From: DATFPQ01 sp035264765
GTDB taxonomy: Bacteria; Actinomycetota; Actinomycetes; Actinomycetales; Angustibacteraceae
Length of the DNA stretch: 5,559 nucleotides
Reading direction: 5' to 3'
Assembly: GCA_035264765.1 (NCBI GenBank)
Contig: DATFPQ010000096.1
Span: 1 to 5,559 of the forward strand
Shown: piece after piece, positions 1 to 5,559 of the stretch
Layout of the letters: each line of letters begins with the position of its first letter
Position numbering within the stretch: position 1 is the first letter of the stretch
Notes under the pieces: generated by a model
Told to the model about the DNA's origin: nothing
The model's input: the letters and a program-made list of their open reading frames with translations, nothing else
Database searches by the model: none
Program-made: the position numbers and the translations under genes

Positions 1-881
1 AGGCGATGCTGCCGACCATGCAGCGCGCCCTCGACGACGCGAACGTCGCGCTCGCCGACATCGACGCGATCGCGGTGACCGCCGGGCCGGGCCTGGCGGG
101 CGCGCTGCTGGTGGGCGTCGCCGCGGCCAAGGGGTACGCCCTGGCCGCCGACAAGCCGATCTACGGGGTGAACCATCTCGCCGCCCACGTGGCGGTGGAC
201 ACGCTCGAGCACGGCCCGCTGCCGGAGCCGGCGATCGCCCTGCTGGTCTCCGGCGGGCACTCGTCGCTGCTGTTGGTGCCGGACGTGACCTACGACGTGC
301 AGCCGCTGGGACGGACCATCGACGACGCGGCGGGTGAGGCCTTCGACAAGGTCGCCCGGCTGCTCGGTCTGCCGTTCCCCGGCGGCCCGCACGTCGACCG
401 CGCGGCGCGCGACGGCGACCCGGCCGCGGTGCGGTTCCCCCGCGGGCTCACGAGCGGCCGCGACCTGGAGCGGCACCGCTACGACTTCTCCTTCTCCGGG
501 CTGAAGACGGCGGTCGCGCGCTGGGTGGAGCAGCGTGTCGCCGACGGCGAGGCGGTGCCGGTCGCCGACGTCGCCGCCAGCTTCCAGGAGGCCGTCGTCG
601 ACGTGCTGACCCGCAAGGCCGTGCTGGCCTGCCGTGAGCAGGGCGTCGACTCCCTCCTGGTCGGCGGCGGCGTGGCGGCGAACTCGCGGCTGCGGGCGCT
701 GGCGGCCGAGCGCTGTGCGTCAGCCGGGATCAAGCTGCGTGTGCCGCGCCCGGGGCTGTGCACCGACAACGGCGCCATGGTGGCGGCCCTAGGGGCGCAG
801 ATGGTAGCCCGCGGGCGGACACCGTCGACGCTGGACCTGCCGGCCGACTCCTCGCTCCCGGTGACCACCGTCCAGGCCTGA
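1..881 (+). CDS. tsaD: tRNA N6-adenosine threonylcarbamoyltransferase TsaD, 5'-truncated by the window edge
   Basis: TsaD transfers the threonylcarbamoyl group from threonylcarbamoyl-AMP to A37 of tRNAs that read ANN codons, giving t6A. In bacteria it works in the cytoplasm with TsaB and TsaE. The frame is already open at base 3, and the first visible residues (EAMLPTM) match the family just after its usual HLEA segment, so the Met at 6 is internal. About 292 residues are visible against roughly 340 for the family, so some 50-60 N-terminal residues are missing. Counting from that Met, visible landmarks are the metal-binding NHLAAH (56-61, His57 and His61), VSGGHSSL (81-88), the TIDDAAGEAFDKVAR segment (104-118), FSFSGLKTAV (161-170), GGGVAANSRLR (220-230) and the metal-ligand Asp of LCTDNGAM (Asp254). 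The stop is TGA 879-881, followed after 26 bases by hrpA on the same strand. No frameshift is seen. Identification is very secure. Confidence 0.97.
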   Translation, partial: AMLPTMQRALDDANVALADIDAIAVTAGPGLAGALLVGVAAAKGYALAADKPIYGVNHLAAHVAVDTLEHGPLPEPAIALLVSGGHSSLLLVPDVTYDVQPLGRTIDDAAGEAFDKVARLLGLPFPGGPHVDRAARDGDPAAVRFPRGLTSGRDLERHRYDFSFSGLKTAVARWVEQRVADGEAVPVADVAASFQEAVVDVLTRKAVLACREQGVDSLLVGGGVAANSRLRALAAERCASAGIKLRVPRPGLCTDNGAMVAALGAQMVARGRTPSTLDLPADSSLPVTTVQA

Positions 882-895
882 CCGACGTCCCCACC

Positions 896-901
896 TATCC
901 T
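896..901 (+). promoter_or_regulatory. Putative -10 element (TATCCT) for leaderless hrpA transcription
   Basis: TATCCT fits the actinobacterial -10 pattern TANNNT. It ends 6 bases before GTG 908, the spacing expected if transcription starts on the first base of the hrpA start codon. No good TTGAC-type -35 is visible 16-19 bases upstream, which is common for such promoters. The GGAG at 902-905 is only 2 bases from the GTG, too close for a normal ribosome binding site. This is inference from spacing and motif only; a 6-base motif can arise by chance. Confidence 0.45.
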
Positions 902-907
902 GGAGCG

Positions 908-3900
908 GTGGCGGCTGTCGACGTGAGCGGGCGCTCCGCTCGCGGGCGGCGCCGTCGTGGCGTTCCGCGTGGGCTCTCGCCGGAGCAGGTGGCGCGGCGC
1001 CGGGCGAGTGTGCCGCCGCTGACCTTCCCGGAGCAGCTCCCGGTGTCGGCCGTCCGGGACGAGATCGCGGCCGCCATCCGAGACCACCAGGTGGTGGTCA
1101 TCGCGGGCGAGACGGGCTCCGGCAAGACCACCCAGCTGCCGAAGATCTGCCTCGAGCTGGGCCGCGGCGCCGCCGGCATGATCGGGCACACCCAGCCGCG
1201 CCGGATCGCCGCCCGCACCGTCGCGGAGCGGATCGCCGAGGAGATCGGCACGCCCGTCGGCGAGCTCGTCGGGTGGAAGGTGCGGTTCACCGACCAGGTC
1301 GGCGCGGACACGCTGGTGGCCGTGATGACCGACGGCATCCTGCTCGCCGAGATCCAGCGCGACCGGATGCTGTCGCGGTACGACACGCTCATCATCGACG
1401 AGGCGCACGAGCGCAGCCTGAACATCGACTTCCTGCTCGGCTACCTCAAGCAGCTGCTGCCCCGACGTCCCGACCTCAAGGTCATCATCACCTCGGCCAC
1501 GATCGACCCGGAGCGGTTCGCCGAGCACTTCGACGGCGCCCCGGTTCTGGAGGTCTCCGGCCGGACCTTTCCGGTCGAGATGCGGTACCGGCCGATCGTC
1601 GACCCGGACGACCCGGACGCGGACCCGGACCGCGACCAGGTGCAGGCCATCTGCGACGCGGTGACCGAGCTCGGCCGGGAGGGCGACGGCGACGTGCTGG
1701 TGTTCCTCTCCGGCGAGCGGGAGATCCGCGACACGGCGGACGCGCTGCGCGACCTCGGCCTCCGGGGCACCGAGATCCTGCCGCTGTACGCGCGGCTCTC
1801 GTCGGCGGAGCAGCACCGTGTGTTCCAGCACCACACGGGACGCCGGATCGTCCTGGCGACCAACGTCGCCGAAACCTCGCTGACCGTTCCCGGCATCCGC
1901 TACGTGGTCGACCCGGGAACGGCACGAATCTCCCGGTACAGCCGCGCCCGCGGTGTACAACGCTTGCCGATCGAAAAAATATCCCAGGCGTCGGCCCGGC
2001 AGCGGGCCGGGCGATGCGGCCGCGTGGCGGAGGGCATCTGCGTCCGGCTGTACAGCGAGGAGGACTTCGACAGCCGGCCGGAGTTCACCGACCCGGAGAT
2101 CCTGCGCACCAACCTGGCCGCTGTCATCCTGCAGATGACCGCGCTCGGCCTCGGCGACATCGCGGCGTTCCCGTTCGTCGAGCCACCGGACCGGCGCAGC
2201 ATCCGGGACGGCGTCCAGCTGCTGCACGAGCTCGGCGCGATCGACCCGAACCAGACCGACCCGCGCAAGCGCCTGACCCAGGTGGGCCGGCAGCTGGCGC
2301 GGCTCCCGCTGGACCCGCGGCTGGCCCGGATGGTGATCGAGGGCGACCGGGAGGGCTGCGTTCGCCAGGTGCTGGTCGTGGCCGCTGCGCTGTCGATCCA
2401 GGACCCGCGCGAGCGCCCCCCGGACGCCCAGCAGCAGGCCGACGCCCACCACGCGCGGTTCGCGGACCCGACGTCCGACTTCGTGAGCTGGCTCAACCTG
2501 TGGCGGTACCTGAAGGAGCAGCAGAAGGAGCTGTCGTCCAGCGCGTTCCGCCGCATGTGCCGCAGCGAGCACCTGCACTACCTGCGAGTGCGTGAGTGGC
2601 AGGACGTGCACCAGCAGCTGCGCCAGGCGGTCAAGGCGCTGGACATCGCGCTGTCCAGTGCGCCGGATGACGCTGATCGGTTGCATCGCGCGTTGCTGTC
2701 CGGGCTGCTGTCGCGGATCGGGCTCAAGGACGTCACGGCCGGGGACCGCCGGGGACGCGAGTACCTCGGTCCGCGCGGCGCCCGGTTCGCGATCTGGCCG
2801 GGGTCCTCGGTGGCGCGCAAGCCGCCGGACTTCGTCATGGCGGCCGAGTTGGTCGAGACGTCGCGGCTGTGGGGACGCACGGTGGCGCGGATCGACCCCG
2901 AGTGGGCCGAGCGGCTCGGCGCGCACCTCGTCCGCCGCACCTACAGCGAGCCGCACTGGCACGCCAAGCGCGGCAGCGCGATGGCACGGGAGCGGGTGAC
3001 CTTGTACGGCGTCCCGCTGGTCGCCGACCGGCTGGTGGGGTACGGGCGAGTCGACCCCGAGCTGTCCCGTGAGCTGTTCCTCCGGCACGCGCTCGTGGAG
3101 GGCGACTGGCGCACGCACCACAAGTTCTTCGCCGCCAACCGAGCGCTGCTGGAGGACGCCGAGGAGCTGGAGCAGCGGGCCCGGCGGCGCGACCTCGTGG
3201 TGGACGACGAGGAGCTGTTCGCCTTCTACGACGCCCGGGTGCCCCAGCACGTCGTGTCGGCACGGCACTTCGACTCATGGTGGAAGCAGGCCCGTCGCGA
3301 GCAGCCGGACCTGCTGACGTTCACTCCGGAGATGCTGCTGCGGGACAGCGCGGCGGACGTCAGCGAGGAGGACTACCCGCGCAGCTGGCGGGTGGACGGT
3401 CACGACCTCGCGGTGACGTACCAGTTCGAGCCGGGCACCGCGGCGGACGGCGTGACGGTGCACGTCCCGCTGCCGCTGCTGCCCGCCCTGCGGGAGGAGC
3501 CGTTCGCCTGGCAGGTACCGGGGTTGCGGCACGAGCTCGTCACGGCCCTGATCCGCGGGCTGCCGAAGGCGGTACGCCGGACGCTGATCCCGGCTCCCGA
3601 CCGGGCGGCGGAGGTGCTGCGCCAGGTGGGACCGCAGGACGGACCGCTGCTCGAGGTAGTGAGCGACACCCTGGAGCGACTGACCGGCACCCGGGTCGAC
3701 GTCGACGACTGGGCGCCCGCCGACGTCCCCGACCACCTGCGCGTCACGTTCCGCGTCGAGGACGAGCGCGGCCGGTCGCTGGGGGAGGGCAAGGACCTGG
3801 CCGAGCTGCAGCACCGGCTGCGGCCGCGGGTGGCGCAGGCGATGGCTCAGGCCGCCGACGACGTCGAGCGGGCCGGCCTGAGGACGTGGGCGGTGGGGGA

Positions 3901-4732
3901 CCTGCCGACGTCCCACCGGACCGTGCTGGCCGGCCACCGCGTCGAGGGCTTTCCCGCTCTGGTGGACGAGGGGTCGTCCGTGGCGGTGCGCGTGCTGCCC
4001 GATGCCGCCGAGGCGTCGGCGGCACACGCGGCAGGGGTGCGGCGGCTGCTGCGGCTGGAGCTGTCGTCGCCCGTCCCGTACGTGCTCTCGCGCCTGGACA
4101 ACGCCAGCAAGCTGGTGCTGAGCCGGGCCTCGCACGCGACGGCGACCGAGCTGCTCGACGACTGCACGGACGCCGCCGTCGACGCGCTCGTCGCCGAGCT
4201 CGGAGGGCCGCCGCGGGACGCCGCCGGCTACGAGCGGCTGCGCGACGCCGTACGACAGCGGCTGAACCCGGCGGTGCTCGACGTCGTCCGGCAGGTGCAG
4301 CGGGTGCTGGCCGAGTCTCACGAGGTCGCGCGGCGGCTGCACGGCACGACCAGCCTGGTGCTGCTGCCGGCCATGACCGATCTGCGCGGCCAGCTCGACG
4401 GGCTCATCCACCCCGGGTTCGTGACCGAGGCGGGAGCCTCGCGACTGCCCGACCTGGTCCGCTACCTGCGGGCCATGCAGGTGCGGCTGGACCGGATGCC
4501 CGACGACCCCGCCCGCGACCGCTCGGCCCAGGCCCAGGTCGAGATGGTGCGGGGCGAGTACCACGACGCACTCGCCCGGCTGCCGGTCGGGCGCGAGCCG
4601 TCCCCGGCGCTGTGCGAGGTGCGCTGGATGCTCGAGGAGCTCCGAGTCAGCCTGTTCGCGCCGACCTTGCGCGCGGCCTATCCGGTGTCACCGCAGCGGA
4701 TCCACAAGGCCTTGGTGGCTGCGACGGCCTGA
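908..4732 (+). CDS. hrpA: ATP-dependent DEAH-box RNA helicase HrpA
   Basis: This is a full-length HrpA-type helicase of 1274 residues from GTG 908; the E. coli protein is about 1300. It hydrolyses NTP to move along RNA. E. coli HrpA has been linked to fimbrial mRNA processing and to rescue of stalled or collided ribosomes. Visible motifs are GETGSGKTT (motif I, 67-75), TQPRRIAA (Ia, 95-102), DEAH (II, 164-167), SAT (III, 196-198), FLSGERE (266-272), TNVAETSLTVPGI (V, 318-330) and QRAGRCGR (VI, 365-372). They are followed by a helicase-associated region (about 410-545), an OB-fold-like region (about 575-690) and the long C-terminal DUF3418-type region with VVSARHFDSWWK near 782-793. The frame is open from GTG 758, but that start would lie 124 bases inside tsaD. 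GTG 908 clears tsaD by 26 bases and fits a leaderless start; GTG 923 is the alternative. The stop TGA 4730-4732 lies inside a tandem repeat. A short AT-rich codon run sits just before motif VI. Confidence 0.96.
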   Translation: MAAVDVSGRSARGRRRRGVPRGLSPEQVARRRASVPPLTFPEQLPVSAVRDEIAAAIRDHQVVVIAGETGSGKTTQLPKICLELGRGAAGMIGHTQPRRIAARTVAERIAEEIGTPVGELVGWKVRFTDQVGADTLVAVMTDGILLAEIQRDRMLSRYDTLIIDEAHERSLNIDFLLGYLKQLLPRRPDLKVIITSATIDPERFAEHFDGAPVLEVSGRTFPVEMRYRPIVDPDDPDADPDRDQVQAICDAVTELGREGDGDVLVFLSGEREIRDTADALRDLGLRGTEILPLYARLSSAEQHRVFQHHTGRRIVLATNVAETSLTVPGIRYVVDPGTARISRYSRARGVQRLPIEKISQASARQRAGRCGRVAEGICVRLYSEEDFDSRPEFTDPEILRTNLAAVILQMTALGLGDIAAFPFVEPPDRRSIRDGVQLLHELGAIDPNQTDPRKRLTQVGRQLARLPLDPRLARMVIEGDREGCVRQVLVVAAALSIQDPRERPPDAQQQADAHHARFADPTSDFVSWLNLWRYLKEQQKELSSSAFRRMCRSEHLHYLRVREWQDVHQQLRQAVKALDIALSSAPDDADRLHRALLSGLLSRIGLKDVTAGDRRGREYLGPRGARFAIWPGSSVARKPPDFVMAAELVETSRLWGRTVARIDPEWAERLGAHLVRRTYSEPHWHAKRGSAMARERVTLYGVPLVADRLVGYGRVDPELSRELFLRHALVEGDWRTHHKFFAANRALLEDAEELEQRARRRDLVVDDEELFAFYDARVPQHVVSARHFDSWWKQARREQPDLLTFTPEMLLRDSAADVSEEDYPRSWRVDGHDLAVTYQFEPGTAADGVTVHVPLPLLPALREEPFAWQVPGLRHELVTALIRGLPKAVRRTLIPAPDRAAEVLRQVGPQDGPLLEVVSDTLERLTGTRVDVDDWAPADVPDHLRVTFRVEDERGRSLGEGKDLAELQHRLRPRVAQAMAQAADDVERAGLRTWAVGDLPTSHRTVLAGHRVEGFPALVDEGSSVAVRVLPDAAEASAAHAAGVRRLLRLELSSPVPYVLSRLDNASKLVLSRASHATATELLDDCTDAAVDALVAELGGPPRDAAGYERLRDAVRQRLNPAVLDVVRQVQRVLAESHEVARRLHGTTSLVLLPAMTDLRGQLDGLIHPGFVTEAGASRLPDLVRYLRAMQVRLDRMPDDPARDRSAQAQVEMVRGEYHDALARLPVGREPSPALCEVRWMLEELRVSLFAPTLRAAYPVSPQRIHKALVAATA

Positions 4733-4806
4733 CGCTCGTGGCTTCTGCTGCCTGATGCCCGTGGCTTCGACGGCCTGACGTCCGTGGCTTCGGCGGCCCG
4801 ACCCGG
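4715..4806 (+). repeat. Four-copy 23-bp imperfect tandem repeat spanning the hrpA stop codon
   Basis: Four consecutive 23-base units each begin with GTGGCT: 4715-4737, 4738-4760, 4761-4783 and 4784-4806. Unit 3 is closest to the consensus, which starts GTGGCTTCGACGGCC, then TGACG and three variable bases. Against unit 3, unit 1 matches 20 of 23 positions, unit 2 matches 18 and unit 4 matches 17. Unit 1 encodes the last residues of HrpA (VAATA) and its TGA stop. Because 23 is not a multiple of 3, the later units fall in other frames and are not a protein repeat. The array resembles an actinobacterial minisatellite (VNTR/MIRU-like), probably grown by slippage or unequal exchange from the end of hrpA. 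No flanking target duplications or transposase were seen. Confidence 0.9.
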
Positions 4807-4832
4807 ATGCCAAGCGTGCGGCGCCGATCCCG

Positions 4833-5030
4833 CAGCTCGAGCCGTATGGCCGGCAACCCGTCGAACAGTCGTTGCCCGCTCTCGGCGATCGTCTCCACCG
4901 GCCGGGCGGCGTCACCCTGACCATCAGGACGCAGTTCCCGTCTGCCGAGGCCATGGAGCCAATGCTCGCCATGGCCATCGAGGACGGCATCCGGCGGGCG
5001 GCGGGTCAGATCGACGCGATCCTCGTGGAC
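4833..5030 (+). pseudogene. Remnant of an SRPBCC / AHSA1-family protein (C-terminal part only)
   Basis: Translated in the frame of base 4833, this stretch reads QLEPYGRQPVE, then GGVTLTIRTQFPSAEAM and a helix ending GQIDAILVD. This matches the C-terminal end of small AHSA1-like SRPBCC (START-fold) proteins: a late beta strand (typically TxLTxxxxFPS), then SxEAM and the long helix ending GQIDAIL. Such proteins are normally about 140-170 residues. Here only about 66 residues remain, because the in-frame TGA at 4776-4778 and the end of hrpA leave no room for the N-terminal half. The usual stop just after the helix is also missing, and the frame runs on to 5495 without recognisable sequence. In many actinobacteria such proteins are encoded beside ArsR-type regulators, but none is visible. 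The family call is from memory of its sequence pattern. The fragment would not form a complete fold, so I read it as a relic. Confidence 0.65.
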
Positions 5031-5035
5031 GCTCG

Positions 5036-5051
5036 CGTCCTCTTGAGGACG
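5036..5051. other. Perfect inverted repeat, 7-base arms with a 2-base centre
   Basis: Arms CGTCCTC (5036-5042) and GAGGACG (5045-5051) are exact reverse complements around TT. As RNA it could fold as a 6-bp stem with a CUUG tetraloop; as DNA it could be an operator. It lies just past the SRPBCC relic and 155 bases before the MEDS start codon. There is no downstream T-run, so a factor-independent terminator is not supported. Confidence 0.4.
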
Positions 5052-5131
5052 ACGGCCCAGTTCGCCCGACTCGGGGCGCCCTCGGGTCCGGAGTTCATCC
5101 TCATCGCCAGCATGGGATCTTGTAGCGATGG

Positions 5132-5149
5132 GCAGAGCCGCTGCTCTGC
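5132..5149. other. Perfect inverted repeat, 7-bp stem with CGCT loop, upstream of the MEDS gene
   Basis: Arms GCAGAGC (5132-5138) and GCTCTGC (5143-5149) pair perfectly around a CGCT loop (5139-5142). The hairpin ends 56 bases before ATG 5206. It could be an operator or a leader hairpin for the downstream gene, or a weak terminator of upstream transcription, although no T-run follows. Function is not known. Confidence 0.4.
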
Positions 5150-5195
5150 GACCGGCGTGAGTTGCGGTCGACCCTACGGAGTGCAGACTGGCACC

Positions 5196-5199
5196 AGGG
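5196..5199 (+). promoter_or_regulatory. Ribosome binding site candidate (AGGG) supporting ATG 5206
   Basis: AGGG lies 6 bases before ATG 5206, an acceptable Shine-Dalgarno distance. It favours this ATG over the in-frame ATG 5215, which has only GCGAAG upstream, and over the adjacent GTG 5203, whose spacing would be short at 3 bases. Confidence 0.45.
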
Positions 5200-5205
5200 C
5201 CGGTG

Positions 5206-5559
5206 ATGGCGAAGATGACGAAGCCGCAGGTGTGGGACGGCCATGTACTGCTGGTCCACAGCAGCGAGCAGCAGCGACGGGCCGGTGTTGTGCCGTGGGT
5301 TCGCCGGGGGCTCGACCTGGGCGCCAAGATCCTGTACATCGAGCCAGTCGACGGACCCGCCGAGCGGTCGCTGATGGATGTGCTGCGGACCAGCAACATG
5401 GATGTCGGCAAGGCGGTCGGCCGTGGCCAGCTGCAGGTCCTGCCTGCGGGCGGCGAGGCGTACGACACCGCCCTACGCACACGCTGCGTCGATGACGCCT
5501 TGGCCGAGGGATACCCGATGGTGCGCTGTTCCGGCGAGGCCTCGACCGCGTGGAGCGTC
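5206..5559 (+). CDS. MEDS-domain sensory/regulatory protein, 3'-truncated by the window edge
   Basis: The frame is open from ATG 5206 through the last base (118 codons), with an in-frame TGA at 5158-5160 upstream, so this is the 5' end of a gene that leaves the window. The translation has the pattern of the MEDS domain (the sensory domain first described in DcmR of methylotrophs and in methanogen proteins): DGHVLLVHSSEQQ (residues 11-23), a helix plus GLDLGAKILYIEP (35-47), GRGQLQVLP (72-80) with a following Tyr (86), and EGYPMVRCSGEASTAW (101-116), close to the usual Gly-Tyr/Phe...Arg...Gly-Glu end. No signal peptide or membrane segment is seen, so it is probably cytoplasmic. In actinobacteria MEDS domains are often followed by a kinase-like ATPase or a STAS domain in signalling or anti-sigma pathways; the partner domain here is unseen. 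Codons such as GTA, CTA, ACA, CGA and TTG make it less GC-biased than hrpA. It is the first gene after a relic-bearing spacer and probably has its own promoter. Confidence 0.75.
   Translation, partial: MAKMTKPQVWDGHVLLVHSSEQQRRAGVVPWVRRGLDLGAKILYIEPVDGPAERSLMDVLRTSNMDVGKAVGRGQLQVLPAGGEAYDTALRTRCVDDALAEGYPMVRCSGEASTAWSV

Larger units (their letters stand above)
4733..5205. other. Intergenic region of 473 bases between hrpA and the MEDS gene
   Basis: No intact gene is supported here. The stretch holds repeat units 2-4, a truncated SRPBCC/AHSA1-like C-terminus (about 4833-5030) and two perfect inverted repeats (5036-5051 and 5132-5149). I found no tRNA-like cloverleaf, no hairpin followed by a T-run that would make a classical terminator for hrpA, and no clear promoter for the downstream gene. 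Long open frames on the minus strand here have no recognisable protein features and mirror the + strand coding bias. From about 5052 to 5131 and from 5150 to 5195 I see nothing specific. Confidence 0.7.

Noticed and set aside
758..907. GTG 758 as the hrpA start, which would add 50 residues.
   Set aside because: It would overlap tsaD by 124 bases, and the extra residues are an Arg/Gly-rich out-of-frame reading of the conserved tsaD end.
1273..2595. A 440-codon + strand frame inside hrpA.
   Set aside because: It is an out-of-frame reading of the helicase core with Arg/Pro/Gly/Ala-rich low-complexity translation; all conserved motifs are in the hrpA frame.
479..3268. A 929-codon open frame on the minus strand opposite tsaD and hrpA.
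   Set aside because: It lies opposite two well-identified genes. Its translation is rich in Arg, Pro, Gly, Val and Leu with no recognisable domain, which is expected opposite GC-rich, third-position-biased genes.
3275..4564. A 429-codon minus-strand frame opposite the C-terminal half of hrpA.
   Set aside because: No recognisable domain; it exists because of the codon bias of the gene on the opposite strand.
3277..4755. A 492-codon + strand frame overlapping the 3' part of hrpA.
   Set aside because: The translation is almost entirely Ala/Gly/Arg/Pro, typical of a shifted frame in GC-rich DNA, and the real C-terminal HrpA sequence is in another frame.
4715..4806. The 23-bp repeats as a CRISPR array.
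   Set aside because: The units are directly contiguous with no spacers, are imperfect and have no cas genes nearby.
5036..5051. Inverted repeat as a factor-independent terminator for hrpA.
   Set aside because: It lies over 300 bases past the hrpA stop, lacks a T-run and has a short stem.
4647..5480. A 277-codon minus-strand frame across the hrpA-MEDS spacer.
   Set aside because: It overlaps the hrpA end, the SRPBCC relic and the MEDS coding region, all supported by homology on the + strand, and has no family features itself.
4872..5495. A 207-codon + strand frame starting at TTG 4872.
   Set aside because: Only its first ~50 residues resemble a protein family (the SRPBCC tail). The rest is an out-of-frame reading of the MEDS gene, so it is treated as a relic and not a gene.

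Overview
The window comes from a very GC-rich genome. The coding regions strongly prefer G or C at third codon positions, reading frames run open on both strands, and the proteins resemble those of Actinomycetota (high-GC Gram-positive bacteria). I cannot resolve genus or family from this piece.

Layout, left to right. Positions 1-881 hold the 3' part of tsaD, the catalytic subunit for the universal tRNA modification t6A; its first ~50-60 codons lie off the left edge. After 26 bases comes hrpA (908-4732), a complete, large DEAH-box RNA helicase of the HrpA family with all helicase motifs and the long C-terminal region typical of the family. A TATCCT -10-like hexamer sits exactly 6 bases before the best hrpA start (GTG 908). 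This suggests a leaderless transcript started from an internal promoter, rather than simple read-through from tsaD.

Positions 4733-5205 form a 473-base region with no intact gene, but it is not featureless. A four-copy, 23-bp imperfect tandem repeat (4715-4806) begins inside the last codons of hrpA and contains its stop codon. Next is an orphan C-terminal fragment of an SRPBCC/AHSA1-type protein (about 4833-5030), read as a decayed gene. Two short perfect inverted repeats follow (5036-5051 and 5132-5149). From 5206 to the right edge runs the start of a third gene on the + strand, encoding an N-terminal MEDS-type sensory domain. It continues past the window.

The left 4.7 kb is core translation machinery: TsaD modifies ANN-decoding tRNAs, and HrpA acts on RNA or stalled ribosomes. 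The right 0.8 kb looks accessory, with repeats, a gene relic and a signalling protein in slightly less GC-biased codons. I do not see a convincing undescribed multi-gene system. The most original observations are the tandem repeat over the hrpA stop codon, the truncated SRPBCC relic beside it, and the leaderless-looking hrpA start.
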